33,429 bases of DNA from NCBI GenBank assembly GCA_005787345.1, contig SYBH01000057.1:1-33429 (forward strand). The letters run 5' to 3'. Source of the stretch: Actinomycetota bacterium (lineage in GTDB: Bacteria > Actinomycetota > Acidimicrobiia > Acidimicrobiales > Acidimicrobilacustridaceae). The notes below the pieces were generated by a model. That model ran no database searches and had not been told where the DNA came from. It worked only from the letters and a program-made list of their open reading frames with translations. Shown one piece after another: positions 8,299-14,804 of the stretch (its first letter is position 1; each line of letters opens with the position of its first letter). A program made the translations under genes and the position numbers.

Positions 8299-8757
8299 TC
8301 AGACTTTCTTTGGTCCCTGAACGGGCATGCCTGGCATGTCCTTCATGTACGAGCTTTCCTCAACTCGCTTCGCGATGCGCCAGCCGTCAGCAGTACGGAC
8401 CATTTCATCGACGTACCAAAGGCCACAGGTGAAAACAATGAGTTCCTCACCCATCGGCATAACCATCGGGTTGTGACAGATCGTCTTGACCTTTGCCGTA
8501 TCACCATCGATCTCGATGCGGCTGGTGGAAATCATGTGCTGGAACGAGGTGAACATCGGCATCGCCCCTTTGAGGTAGGCGATGGTTTCGGTTGGATTAC
8601 CGACGCTGCCCCCAAAGACTGAGTAATCGATGATGGCATCGGCTGTGAAGACGTTGGCCAAATCGTCGAAATCGCGGTGATCGACGGCGTAGCAGTAGCG
8701 GACGAGCAGGTCCTGGATCTCCATGCGGTCGGAAATCTCTTCGATGCTCAGAGTCAT
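8299..8757 (-). CDS. SnoaL-like / NTF2-fold protein (nuclear transport factor 2 family)
   Basis: This 152-residue protein has the SnoaL_4-type start ISDRMEIQDLLVRYCYAVDHRDFDDLANVFTADA, then a beta-rich half with HMISTSRIEIDGDTAKVKT and DGWRIAKRVEESSYMKD. These cone-shaped alpha+beta barrels include aldol cyclases, hydroxylases, dehydratases and ketosteroid-isomerase relatives. The start ATG at 8757 follows GGGGGA at good spacing; the frame is open to 8850 but those residues overlap the crotonase gene and lack a ribosome-binding site. It lies 31 bases after the crotonase and is probably co-transcribed. In such acyl-CoA operons these proteins often act as accessory hydratases or dehydratases; its exact reaction is not known. 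Confidence 0.85.
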   Translation of the reverse strand: MTLSIEEISDRMEIQDLLVRYCYAVDHRDFDDLANVFTADAIIDYSVFGGSVGNPTETIAYLKGAMPMFTSFQHMISTSRIEIDGDTAKVKTICHNPMVMPMGEELIVFTCGLWYVDEMVRTADGWRIAKRVEESSYMKDMPGMPVQGPKKV

Positions 8758-8788
8758 GATGTCCCCCTTGTTGAACGAGAAGTGGACT

Positions 8789-9586
8789 TTAGAACGATTC
8801 CTCAGGTGTCCACACAAAATTCGGTGACCGGCGCTCGGTAAAGGCGGCAACCCCTTCGGGCATGTCCGGGTTGTTGGCGAGGACCGGTGCCCAGCGCTCG
8901 ATCATTTGCGCCGAAACTCCGCCGTTCGCCGCCACCTCGTTGACCATTTCTTTCGAGATCGTCTGTGTGAGCAGTGATCGCTCGTTCGCGAGCAGAGTGG
9001 TGAACGCATCAAGGCGCAGCTGTGCAGCATCGGTCTCGAGAATTTCGTCAATGAGTCCGATGCGAAGCGCGCGTTCAGCGTCAATCAACTCGGCGGAGAA
9101 CAGCAGATGCTTCGCGGCCGATTGACCAACCAAACGAACAGCTCGTTCCAAGGCATAGGTCGGATAGGCAATTCCAAGTCGAGCGGGCGTGATGCCAAAT
9201 TTGGAAGTGGTGTCGGCAAAGCGAAGATCACATGCGCCAGCGATCTGCACGCCGCCGCCGACACACGAACCAGTGATGAATGCGATTGTTGGCCGCGGGA
9301 ACGCAGCGAGTGCTTCTTCTGCCTCACGGTTTTGTGCTTGATACTCATCGCTCATTCCACCGGTGAAACCGCCAATGTCGGCACCGGCACAGAAATGTCC
9401 GCCAGCGCCGCGCACGACCAGCACGCGTACTTCGTGATCCGCCGCCAACGAATGACAGTGCTCTGCAAGAGCGGTCCACATTTCGTGCGACATTGCATTG
9501 CGTTTGTCCGGTCGATTGAGCCAAATCGTTGCAACCGATTCGGACATCGTGACAACGATTGGTTCGGTGCCCAGTGCTTCGCTCAT
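8789..9586 (-). CDS. Crotonase-superfamily protein (annotated enoyl-CoA hydratase/isomerase type)
   Basis: This 265-residue crotonase fold binds an acyl-CoA, with the oxyanion-hole segments RGAGGHFCAGADIGGF (about residues 60-75) and GSCVGGGVQIAGACDLRFAD (about 105-125). In classical enoyl-CoA hydratases catalytic glutamates sit in GGGCELA and FGQPEILLG. Here these read GGGVQIA and FGITPARLG, so neither Glu is present. Simple hydration is therefore unlikely, and an isomerase, decarboxylase, hydrolase or other crotonase activity is more plausible. It overlaps the CoA-transferase stop by four bases (ATGA), which indicates coupled translation. The family is certain, the reaction open. Confidence 0.88.
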   Translation of the reverse strand: MSEALGTEPIVVTMSESVATIWLNRPDKRNAMSHEMWTALAEHCHSLAADHEVRVLVVRGAGGHFCAGADIGGFTGGMSDEYQAQNREAEEALAAFPRPTIAFITGSCVGGGVQIAGACDLRFADTTSKFGITPARLGIAYPTYALERAVRLVGQSAAKHLLFSAELIDAERALRIGLIDEILETDAAQLRLDAFTTLLANERSLLTQTISKEMVNEVAANGGVSAQMIERWAPVLANNPDMPEGVAAFTERRSPNFVWTPEESF

Positions 9587-10767
9587 TGAAGGCCTGCCTC
9601 TCGGAGAATTTGGTCCCGATGTTCATCGAGTCTCGGTGGGCGAGATCGGACACCAGTGTGGTCGCGGGTCATCTTGATCGGTTGGCCAGCAAGGTGCACT
9701 GGTCTCGAGCCATCGGGTTGTTCGACTTCCACCACCATGTCGCGACCGGCAAAATGAGGATCGGCGAAAACGTCAGCCATCGTCTTCACCGGACCAACGG
9801 GAACGTCGCCACCAAGCAATGCAACGATTTCTGCGGTGGTCTTGGTGCGCGACCACGCAGTGACTTCATCGTTGAGCGCAACACGATTCGCAACTCGCGT
9901 ATGAAACTCGGCGAAGCGTTCATCGATTGCAAGGTCGGGGCGGCCCATGCGTTCGCACAGTGTGCGAAAGAGCGCTTCTTGGCCGGCGGCAATTCCGCAG
10001 TGACCATCGAGCGTTGGGTAGACATCAAATGGCGCAATGATCGGATGACCGTTTCCCGACGGCCGGGGAACCTCGCCGGTGTAGTCGTACTGGTACACCG
10101 CGCCTTCGCAAAGGCTGAGCACCGCATCGACCATCGCCACGTCAACGAACTGCCCCTTGCCGGAACGAAGCGCAGACACGAGCGCGGCAAGCACACCTAC
10201 CGTCGCCAACGCGCCGGAATAGATGTCACCGATGCTGGGACCGGTCTTCATGACGGTTCCGTCGGCCGATCCTGTCACCGAGATCAGCCCGCCCATTGCC
10301 TGGGCAACGATGTCGAAGGCGGGCCAGTCGACATACGGACTTGATCCGGTTCGTGGATCACCGAAGCCGCGTATGGCGGTGTACACAAGTCGATCGTTCA
10401 CCGCGGCCAACGTCTCGTACCCGAGACCAAGTCGATCCATGACTCCCGCGCGCGAGTTCTCAACCAGCGCATCGGCCGTGCGCACTAACGAGAGGAAAAT
10501 CTCACAGTCGTCAGGATCTTTGAGATCAAGGGCAATCGATCGTTTCCCACGATTGATTGATGCGAAATAACCGCCGTAGGCGCGCTCGGTATCTTCCGCG
10601 GTGAACGGTCCGGCGTTCCTTGTCATGTCCCCGGTTGGTGGTTCGATCTTGATGACGTCAGCGCCAAGATCGGCCAGCATCATCGTGCAATAGGGGCCTG
10701 ATAGAGCCTGGGTGACATCAAGAATGCGAAGACCGGCGAGGGGGCCTCGGTGATCGCTTTGATTCAT
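9583..10767 (-). CDS. CaiB/BaiF family CoA-transferase (class III)
   Basis: Class III CoA-transferases move CoA between a carboxylate and an acyl-CoA through an aspartyl-CoA intermediate. The sequence opens with PLAGLRILDVTQALSGPYCTMMLADLGADVIKIE and FASINRGKRSIALDLK, both family hallmarks, and GPSIGDIYSGALA near residue 165-175 carries the candidate nucleophilic Asp. The ATG at 10767 gives 394 residues and follows AGGGGGG by about ten bases. A GTG at 10773 is possible, and the start at 10815 is less likely. It is the first gene of a minus-strand operon with the crotonase and SnoaL-like genes, and so probably activates the carboxylic acid that the operon degrades. The acid is not identifiable. 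Confidence 0.92.
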   Translation of the reverse strand: MNQSDHRGPLAGLRILDVTQALSGPYCTMMLADLGADVIKIEPPTGDMTRNAGPFTAEDTERAYGGYFASINRGKRSIALDLKDPDDCEIFLSLVRTADALVENSRAGVMDRLGLGYETLAAVNDRLVYTAIRGFGDPRTGSSPYVDWPAFDIVAQAMGGLISVTGSADGTVMKTGPSIGDIYSGALATVGVLAALVSALRSGKGQFVDVAMVDAVLSLCEGAVYQYDYTGEVPRPSGNGHPIIAPFDVYPTLDGHCGIAAGQEALFRTLCERMGRPDLAIDERFAEFHTRVANRVALNDEVTAWSRTKTTAEIVALLGGDVPVGPVKTMADVFADPHFAGRDMVVEVEQPDGSRPVHLAGQPIKMTRDHTGVRSRPPRLDEHRDQILREAGLQ

Positions 10768-10874
10768 TTCCACATCGCCCCCCTGCAATGGGATGAATCT
10801 AGGACACGTCGTCATCCACTGGGTCAGTGCGTACCTTGCTGGCTAAAGTCAGTTCTCTCCTGATCACAGGACCC

Positions 10875-10945
10875 GCGGGTGTAGTTCAGAGGCAGAACAT
10901 CAGCTTCCCAAGCTGAGAACGCGGGTTCGATTCCCGTCACCCGCT
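10875..10945 (+). tRNA. tRNA-Gly (anticodon CCC)
   Basis: A full cloverleaf can be folded. The acceptor stem is GCGGGTG with CACCCGC. The anticodon stem is TCAGC with GCTGA, with loop TTCCCAA giving anticodon CCC. The T-stem is GCGGG with CCCGT around TTCGATT. The discriminator is T945 and the CCA end is not encoded. It stands alone and is transcribed away from the CoA-transferase operon. Confidence 0.96.
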
Positions 10946-10954
10946 CCGACGGTG

Positions 10955-11027
10955 AGTGCACAACCAATCTGAAGCCAAGTGCACAACCAGCGGCTTCACA
11001 GTTGGAAGGCCCCCGACTTCACAGTTG
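10955..11027. repeat. Two pairs of short direct repeats, each with 23-base period, just after tRNA-Gly
   Basis: AGTGCACAACCA occurs at 10955-10966 and 10978-10989. CTTCACAGTTG occurs at 10994-11004 and 11017-11027. Both pairs are offset by exactly 23 bases. They lie between the tRNA and the end of the DUF6194 gene. The function is unknown; a remnant of a tRNA-targeting element or a protein-binding array are possibilities. No integrase gene is nearby. Confidence 0.6.
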
Positions 11028-11047
11028 AGAAAGCTTCGTGTTCGGAG

Positions 11048-11554
11048 TCAGCCCAGGGTGCGGCGCCGCCGGTGGAGGGTCCGTTCAAACTTGCTGACTG
11101 CCGCTCGATGAGCCTCGTCAAGCATGGGTTGCAGTTGGTCGAATGACGCTCGAGTGGGATTGAGGATCTGAATCCAGCCCATCCACGCATAAACCGGGTG
11201 CGGAATGAGCACATCAAGAGCTGTGAAGTCGTGCCCCGTCGCCACCGTTCCCCCTTTGGAGGGTCGCTGTGGACGGGGACCGAAAAGCGCCTCATAGCGC
11301 GCCGCTGGAAGACCGAGCGCCAAACGGAACACCCCAGGCCGATTGAGGTGAGATGCAGAGTCGTTCGCCCCGTCGTGATCCTTGACCGTGCAGAAATAGA
11401 CCCCGTTCGGCAACGCGAGCCCGGGGTTGTAAAACAGGGACGTCTCACCCCAACTGTCCTTGGGGGTCAGACCCTCGAACCGGGCGTTCAGTGCGGCGAT
11501 GATCTCCTCTGCTGTCATCGAGTGCCACAGTACCGACATATTCCATTCAATCAC
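11048..11554 (-). CDS. DUF6194 family protein
   Basis: The 168-residue sequence has features of the DUF6194 family: an MTAEEIIAAL start helix, WGETSLFYNPGLALPNGVYFCTVKDHDG, then ASHLNRPGVFRLALGLPAARYEALFG and a C-terminal region HPVYAWMGWIQILNPTRASFDQL. The fold resembles small YjbR/MmcQ-like proteins in this description, but no function is known. The start is uncertain: GTG 11554, ATG 11539 and ATG 11518 (which begins MTAEEI) are all in frame and none has a strong ribosome-binding site. It is a monocistronic gene between a tRNA and a repeat protein, in a part of the window that looks accessory. Confidence 0.8.
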   Translation of the reverse strand: MIEWNMSVLWHSMTAEEIIAALNARFEGLTPKDSWGETSLFYNPGLALPNGVYFCTVKDHDGANDSASHLNRPGVFRLALGLPAARYEALFGPRPQRPSKGGTVATGHDFTALDVLIPHPVYAWMGWIQILNPTRASFDQLQPMLDEAHRAAVSKFERTLHRRRRTLG

Positions 11555-11629
11555 CGGGGCTGAAGGCCGGTCACCTGTGAAGCTGCACCCCCTCGAGCTG
11601 TACGGTGCGTCCCTTGAGGGGTCTTCGAG

Positions 11630-12010
11630 TCAAGCCAGATCGTGGTTGTGCACATACCTCCGACGAAGTGACATACGGAGACCGCCAAGTGCAACCAGCG
11701 CAGTCAATGCAATTGCGGTGATCGCTGGCGATCGTGCTGGAAGAGATCGCCACGCACCTCGAGCGTTGACCGACAGCACTGATCCTGAACTCCCGATGGA
11801 CAGGATCGAGCCAGCGGAACCAATCGAAAGGATTGACCCAGCAGAACCGATGCTCGCTATCGAACCGGCGCTACCGATGGATGCAATTGAGCCAGCGGAA
11901 CCAATTGAGGCAATCGAACCTGCACAACCAATCGACGCGATCGATCCAAAGGAGCCAATGGACGCAATCGAAGTTGTCGACGATTTCACGCCTTTTGCTG
12001 TGCGTTCCAT
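11630..12010 (-). CDS. Membrane-anchored protein with seven 9-residue SIASIGSAG repeats
   Basis: I know no function for this protein. Of its 126 residues, 14-76 form seven units of nine (consensus SI[A/L]SIGSAG), with an eighth, partial unit at 77-81. Residues 96-111 form one hydrophobic helix followed by RMSLRRR, so the C-terminus is probably cytosolic. This strand is preferred over the equally open plus-strand frame. Here Ser is kept while its codons vary between TCN and AGY, and Gly, Ile and Ala vary at third positions; the plus frame shows amino-acid changes instead. The 9-residue spacing with Gly, Ser and Ile suggests a beta-roll-like or solenoid rod, which is inference. The start ATG at 12010 has GAGGG abutting it, so the true start may differ. 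It diverges from the lipoprotein gene. Confidence 0.72.
   Translation of the reverse strand: MERTAKGVKSSTTSIASIGSFGSIASIGCAGSIASIGSAGSIASIGSAGSIASIGSAGSILSIGSAGSILSIGSSGSVLSVNARGAWRSLPARSPAITAIALTALVALGGLRMSLRRRYVHNHDLA
11783..11971 (-). repeat. 27-bp tandem repeat array (7 units) inside the SIASIGSAG protein gene
   Basis: Seven 27-base units encode the 9-residue repeats. DNA identity between units is moderate because synonymous codons have diverged, so the array is old and is kept at protein level rather than being a recent expansion. Confidence 0.8.
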
Positions 12011-12097
12011 CCCTCAAGCGTAATGAGCCCGCATGCCTGCACCCCTCAGCGAAGTTCCCACCACTACATTCCCCCTAGGCACATCTGCCTCAGGAAC

Positions 12098-12580
12098 ATG
12101 GAGAAACCATTGAAGAATCGTCTCGTCGTCGCTGGTATTGCAGTGCTCGCCCTCGCCGGCCTCGCCGTCGCTGGTTGCAGTTCGGACGAGAAGGACTCCT
12201 CGTCCACCACGACTGCTGCCCCCACAACCACCGCCAAGTCCTCATCGTCCACAGTTGGAAACGTGCTTCCTCCAATCATCATCACTCCACAAATGGTGAA
12301 CGCCAACGAAGGCGGCACCCAGCCGGTTCCTCCGATCAAGGTTGGCGACACGGTCGTTTTCAACATGGGAACGATCGAAAAAGGCGTCACTATCTCAATT
12401 GCTCCCAACAGCAACCCATCGGTATTCGAAGTGACATCGAAGGGATCAAATGACGGCACGGTGTCGATGAACGCTGGTGGCAAGGCCATCGCCGCCGGTA
12501 CGACTCAGGTGAGCCTCGGTGCAGGCGGCGCTGGCGTCGAGAACTTCCTCGGCACCTACACCCTTGTCATTACGAAATAA
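12098..12580 (+). CDS. Secreted lipoprotein of unknown function
   Basis: This 160-residue protein starts MEKPLKNR, followed by a hydrophobic signal and the lipobox VAGC with Cys27 as lipidation site, so it should be anchored on the outer face of the membrane. A Ser/Thr/Ala-rich linker (residues 33-55) leads to a beta-rich domain (VNANEGGTQPVPPIKVGDTVVFNMG, VTISIAPNSNPSVFEVT, FLGTYTLVITK) that looks like a small Ig-like or cupredoxin-like sandwich. No metal-ligand set is evident. The ATG at 12098 follows CAGGAA; longer in-frame starts back to 12023 would bury the signal peptide. It diverges from the SIASIGSAG protein and is followed by a terminator at 12625. Confidence 0.82.
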   Translation: MEKPLKNRLVVAGIAVLALAGLAVAGCSSDEKDSSSTTTAAPTTTAKSSSSTVGNVLPPIIITPQMVNANEGGTQPVPPIKVGDTVVFNMGTIEKGVTISIAPNSNPSVFEVTSKGSNDGTVSMNAGGKAIAAGTTQVSLGAGGAGVENFLGTYTLVITK

Positions 12581-12624
12581 CGAGCACCACTTGGCGTTGT
12601 TATCCACAAGCCTGCGGGTTTAGC

Positions 12625-12665
12625 AATGGTGTCGTCTAATTAGGCGGCACCATTTCTTGTTTTCG
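12625..12665 (+). terminator. Rho-independent terminator after the lipoprotein gene
   Basis: AATGGTG (12625-12631) pairs with CACCATT (12648-12654), extended by a CG pair after one mismatch, and is followed by a T-rich run (TTTCTTGTTTTC). Its 3' half is also one copy of the direct repeat that flanks the toxin islet. Confidence 0.6.
12643..12665. repeat. Left flanking direct repeat of the toxin islet
   Basis: GGCGGCACCATT (12643-12654), four bases, then GTTTTCG (12659-12665). The same two blocks recur at 14805-14824 with a single base between them. Weaker similarity extends outwards on both sides (CGTCT before, CTCTT(G)CGA after). Confidence 0.6.
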
Positions 12666-12770
12666 GCGTGTCTCTTGCGAATTGCAAATTCTCATACGCA
12701 AGGGTGTCAGAGCCATCAGACACACTTAGTTGGTGCACCAAATTCGACAGAATCGAGAGAAAGGATGCAC

Positions 12771-12992
12771 ATGACTCCCCCAAGCCGAATTCAGGCATTC
12801 ACATCTGGCTGCCACCAGAACCACTGCCTAGATCGCAAGACCATCCTGGCCAAACCCCTACCAATCGGAATCCAGCAAGGTCCCAACAATGTTGGGCAAC
12901 GGTTCTTGCCGCCGGGTTCCCATATCAATTATCGCGAAAAATCATTCGGACCGACGATGAACGCCGAGTACCCACAGCATGGGCGGCGGTAG
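12771..12992 (+). CDS. Small open reading frame, possible detached 5' part of the toxin gene
   Basis: This 73-codon frame starts MTPPSRIQAFTSG behind GAAAGG at suitable spacing and ends inside the start of the toxin frame. Its codons look moderately coding-like. A single-base frameshift in the G-rich stretch at 12979-12989 would join it (ending MNAEYPQHG) to the toxin frame (beginning GGGSGNG). The product is otherwise unrecognised. It could be a real leader for the toxin, a frameshifted remnant, or noise. The exact 23-bp repeat at 12850-12872 lies within it. Confidence 0.3.
   Translation: MTPPSRIQAFTSGCHQNHCLDRKTILAKPLPIGIQQGPNNVGQRFLPPGSHINYREKSFGPTMNAEYPQHGRR
12850..12872. repeat. Exact 23-bp direct repeat, copy 1
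   Basis: A 23-base sequence beginning CCAAACCCCTACC and ending ATCGGAATC is repeated without mismatch at 14011-14033, 1161 bases away. Flanks on both sides differ. Copy 1 lies 107 bases before the toxin ATG. Confidence 0.9.
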
Positions 12993-13353
12993 TGGAAATG
13001 GTCCCGCCTCCAGAGATTCACTCAACAGCAATTTCCAAAAAGCACGCGACCAATTTCCTACGAGCCCTGGCGGATATTTCGGCACCGGAAGATCCGGCGG
13101 TAAGACCCGCCAAATCCAGACTGGAGATCCGCTTGGAACAGCGAAGAAGATGTTCAAAATGTTGAGTAAAGGAGGGAAAGTGGCCCAACTTCCCAAACCT
13201 GGCGCAATGACCGCCGTCTTTAAAGACGGTTCACGTGTCAATTTTCGCCCCACTTCCGGCTCAGACGGTTCACCCGTTATCGAGATTGCATTTCCAAAAC
13301 CGACAAGCGGCGTTCCTGCTACTCAAAAGATTCACTTCGTGGAGGTCAAATAA
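12979..13353 (+). CDS. Polymorphic-toxin-like C-terminal domain protein (putative toxin)
   Basis: This 124-residue, strongly basic protein (about 18 Lys/Arg to 7 Asp/Glu) has a Gly/Ser-rich start and the end AVFKDGSRVNFRPTSGSDGS followed by PVIEIAFPKPTSG and QKIHFVEV. I recognise the DGSxxxxRxxSxSDGSPxxEI...QKIHF pattern from the extreme C-termini of RHS, T7SS or CDI-type polymorphic toxins; the enzymatic activity is not evident. It lacks any N-terminal trafficking domain, and a stop codon (12958-12960) closes the frame just upstream, so it looks like an orphan C-terminal cassette or a truncated gene. Its stop overlaps the next ATG (TAATG). The start ATG 12979 has no good ribosome-binding site. 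Confidence 0.6.
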   Translation: MGGGSGNGPASRDSLNSNFQKARDQFPTSPGGYFGTGRSGGKTRQIQTGDPLGTAKKMFKMLSKGGKVAQLPKPGAMTAVFKDGSRVNFRPTSGSDGSPVIEIAFPKPTSGVPATQKIHFVEVK

Positions 13354-13946
13354 TGGGCGGGTACGAGCTTCGATTTTCTCTCCAAGATCTGCGCCTCGTC
13401 GCAGGTCTGATCGGGAAGAAATGGGATCACTACGGTTCACGGACTCTCTTCAACGAGGGAACACTTGCTGCATCGGACATGTTTTTGACGACGTCTTCCT
13501 CGACTATCTCCGTCGTCGCTGATTGCAAAATTCTCGAATTTGAAGGTGGAGTGGACGAATTTTCATTTCTGCGAATCGAAGATGGTGCCATCGGCGTGAC
13601 CGCTGCGCGTCGGGACGGTGACCTCTACTTCGATTTTCGCGGCGGACAGGTTGCGAATGTCCTCATAATTCGAGACACCGTCACTATGGATGACCAGGAC
13701 CTCGGTCATCGGGAATTGGTCGTCGACTCAGGATTCATTGTCGAAACGACTCAGGGTTCACTAGCAATCTGCAAGGGAAGCTTCTATATGCAGGACATGT
13801 TCATTCAAAAAGCTGACACCACTACGTCACTCGAGCTACCTGCGTCACAGAACGAGTGGGAATCATCGCTTGGGCGAAAATTCTCAGTCTTTCGAACGGT
13901 CATTCCGGTCAATGAATTACTCGATGAGCGACCCGACAATCCATGA
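13353..13946 (+). CDS. Putative immunity protein for the preceding toxin
   Basis: This is a 197-residue protein of no family I recognise. It is clearly acidic (about 31 Asp/Glu to 18 Lys/Arg), beta-rich and without signal peptide or membrane helix. It starts within the toxin stop (TAATG at 13351-13355), with a strong GGAGG seven bases before the ATG and inside the toxin coding sequence, so the two should be made together. An acidic cytosolic partner directly behind a basic toxin-like domain is the normal arrangement of polymorphic toxin-immunity pairs. The function is inferred from context only. A hairpin at 13958-13977 follows. Confidence 0.6.
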   Translation: MGGYELRFSLQDLRLVAGLIGKKWDHYGSRTLFNEGTLAASDMFLTTSSSTISVVADCKILEFEGGVDEFSFLRIEDGAIGVTAARRDGDLYFDFRGGQVANVLIIRDTVTMDDQDLGHRELVVDSGFIVETTQGSLAICKGSFYMQDMFIQKADTTTSLELPASQNEWESSLGRKFSVFRTVIPVNELLDERPDNP

Positions 13947-13957
13947 CTTGAACCTGA

Positions 13958-13977
13958 TGGGCGTCTGCCAACGCCCA
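13958..13977 (+). other. Hairpin between the putative immunity gene and the DUF4417 gene
   Basis: TGGGCGT (13958-13964) and ACGCCCA (13971-13977) are perfect inverted repeats around a 6-base loop, eleven bases after the immunity stop codon. No T-run follows, so termination would be weak. It may protect the upstream transcript end or separate expression of the toxin pair from the DUF4417 gene. Confidence 0.5.
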
Positions 13978-14010
13978 CCAGGCAAGTTCAGTGCCAACGG
14001 CACCTTTTCT

Positions 14011-14033
14011 CCAAACCCCTACCAATCGGAATC
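14011..14033. repeat. Exact 23-bp direct repeat, copy 2
   Basis: Identical to 12850-12872. It ends 11 bases before the ATG of the DUF4417 gene, so it occupies that gene's promoter or leader region, or codes residues QTPTNRN if the GTG at 13991 is used. Confidence 0.9.
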
Positions 14034-14044
14034 TGGATGTCGAA

Positions 14045-14794
14045 ATGATATTCAACTCGCGTTCCCATTTTGAATTCGCCCTCAGCCCGCACGAAATCCA
14101 GTCTTGGCTGCCAAGCGCGCCGAGACTCGGTGATGAGAAAATTATGCAGCTTCGACCCGTGACAGATATCCCGTTGCCGTGCAACGTCATTGCATTCGAT
14201 AAGCATAAAAACGTCGCTTCCAAAGATCAGCATTCAACGTTCCTTCACTTCTATGTCTCCGATCAGAAGCTGCTTCCCCTCTTCCGAAATCCAAAGCGAT
14301 ACATCTATCGATTCTCCAAGTTTGGGGGGATAATTGGGCCAGATCTCTCTGTTTATCGATCAATGGCTCCAAGTTCGAGAACTTTTCATATCTCTGCGAA
14401 CCGCGCGCTGACTCGCCTCTTTCAAGACCACGGGATCCTGACGATCCCGAATGTTCGTTGGGCGTTCGAAAGCGATTTCGAGACTTGCTTCCTCGGCATT
14501 CCCAATGGTTCTGTCGTTGCGATTTCGACTCATGGATGCTGTCGAACCCTTGAAGACCGTGATCACCTTAGAAGCGGCGTGATCCAGCTTCTCCGAACCG
14601 TCGCACCTTCACGCCTCTTGGTTTATGGCCCGATGCCAAAAGATGTCTTTCGCGGGGTTTGTGAAGAAACCAGAATCGCTCATTACCCATCCGAAATCGC
14701 CTCAGCGCATACGAAATCGAGCTCCATGCACAAGTCGGAAAATCCTCACCAATTGGTTCTCAACCTCGAAATAGAAGATCCCAAAAAAGAATAG
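14045..14794 (+). CDS. DUF4417 family protein
   Basis: This 249-residue protein has DUF4417 features in its central part: GGIIGPDLSVYRSMAPSSRT, then NRALTRLFQDHGILTIPNVRWAFESDFETCFLGIPNGSVVAISTHGC and a late LLRTVAPSRLLVYGPMP. The family is common on phages and other mobile elements and its biochemical role is not established. The start is ambiguous: ATG 14045 has a GGATG-type site, and GTG 13991 would add 18 residues across the 23-bp repeat. Presence of this mobile-element-associated family beside a toxin-like pair supports the view that 12.65-14.80 kb is acquired. The charged C-terminus (NLEIEDPKKE) runs up to the right flanking repeat. Confidence 0.82.
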   Translation: MIFNSRSHFEFALSPHEIQSWLPSAPRLGDEKIMQLRPVTDIPLPCNVIAFDKHKNVASKDQHSTFLHFYVSDQKLLPLFRNPKRYIYRFSKFGGIIGPDLSVYRSMAPSSRTFHISANRALTRLFQDHGILTIPNVRWAFESDFETCFLGIPNGSVVAISTHGCCRTLEDRDHLRSGVIQLLRTVAPSRLLVYGPMPKDVFRGVCEETRIAHYPSEIASAHTKSSSMHKSENPHQLVLNLEIEDPKKE

Positions 14795-14804
14795 ACGTCT
14801 TCGG

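Larger units (their letters stand above)
12655..14804. mobile_element. Putative 2.15-kb toxin-immunity islet between direct repeats
   Basis: This segment sits between a lipoprotein terminator and the EthD gene and is bounded by the similar repeats at 12643-12665 and 14805-14824. It holds a toxin-like fragment, a putative immunity gene, a DUF4417 gene and an internal exact 23-bp repeat. Its reading frames are visibly less G+C-biased at third positions than the housekeeping neighbours. No integrase or transposase is present, so it would depend on host recombination or on an absent mobilising element. The insertion model is inference. Confidence 0.5.

Noticed and set aside
11460-12023. Plus-strand frame of 187 codons with repeated IEPAEPIEAI segments
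   Set aside because: It is the reverse-strand shadow of the SIASIGSAG repeats. Between units its residues change (E/L, R/A/M), while the minus-strand frame is kept with synonymous changes only.
10875-12655. tRNA-Gly as attachment site of an integrated element reaching to the toxin islet
   Set aside because: No integrase and no copy of the tRNA 3' end was found downstream within the window.
12668-13165. Frame of 165 codons across the toxin 5' half
   Set aside because: It overlaps the toxin frame out of phase, has no ribosome-binding site and contains a non-descript composition; the toxin and 12771 frames fit better.
13214-13229. Perfect 16-bp palindrome CCGTCTTTAAAGACGG
   Set aside because: It lies in the middle of the toxin coding sequence (AVFKDG) and is explained by those codons; no promoter surrounds it.
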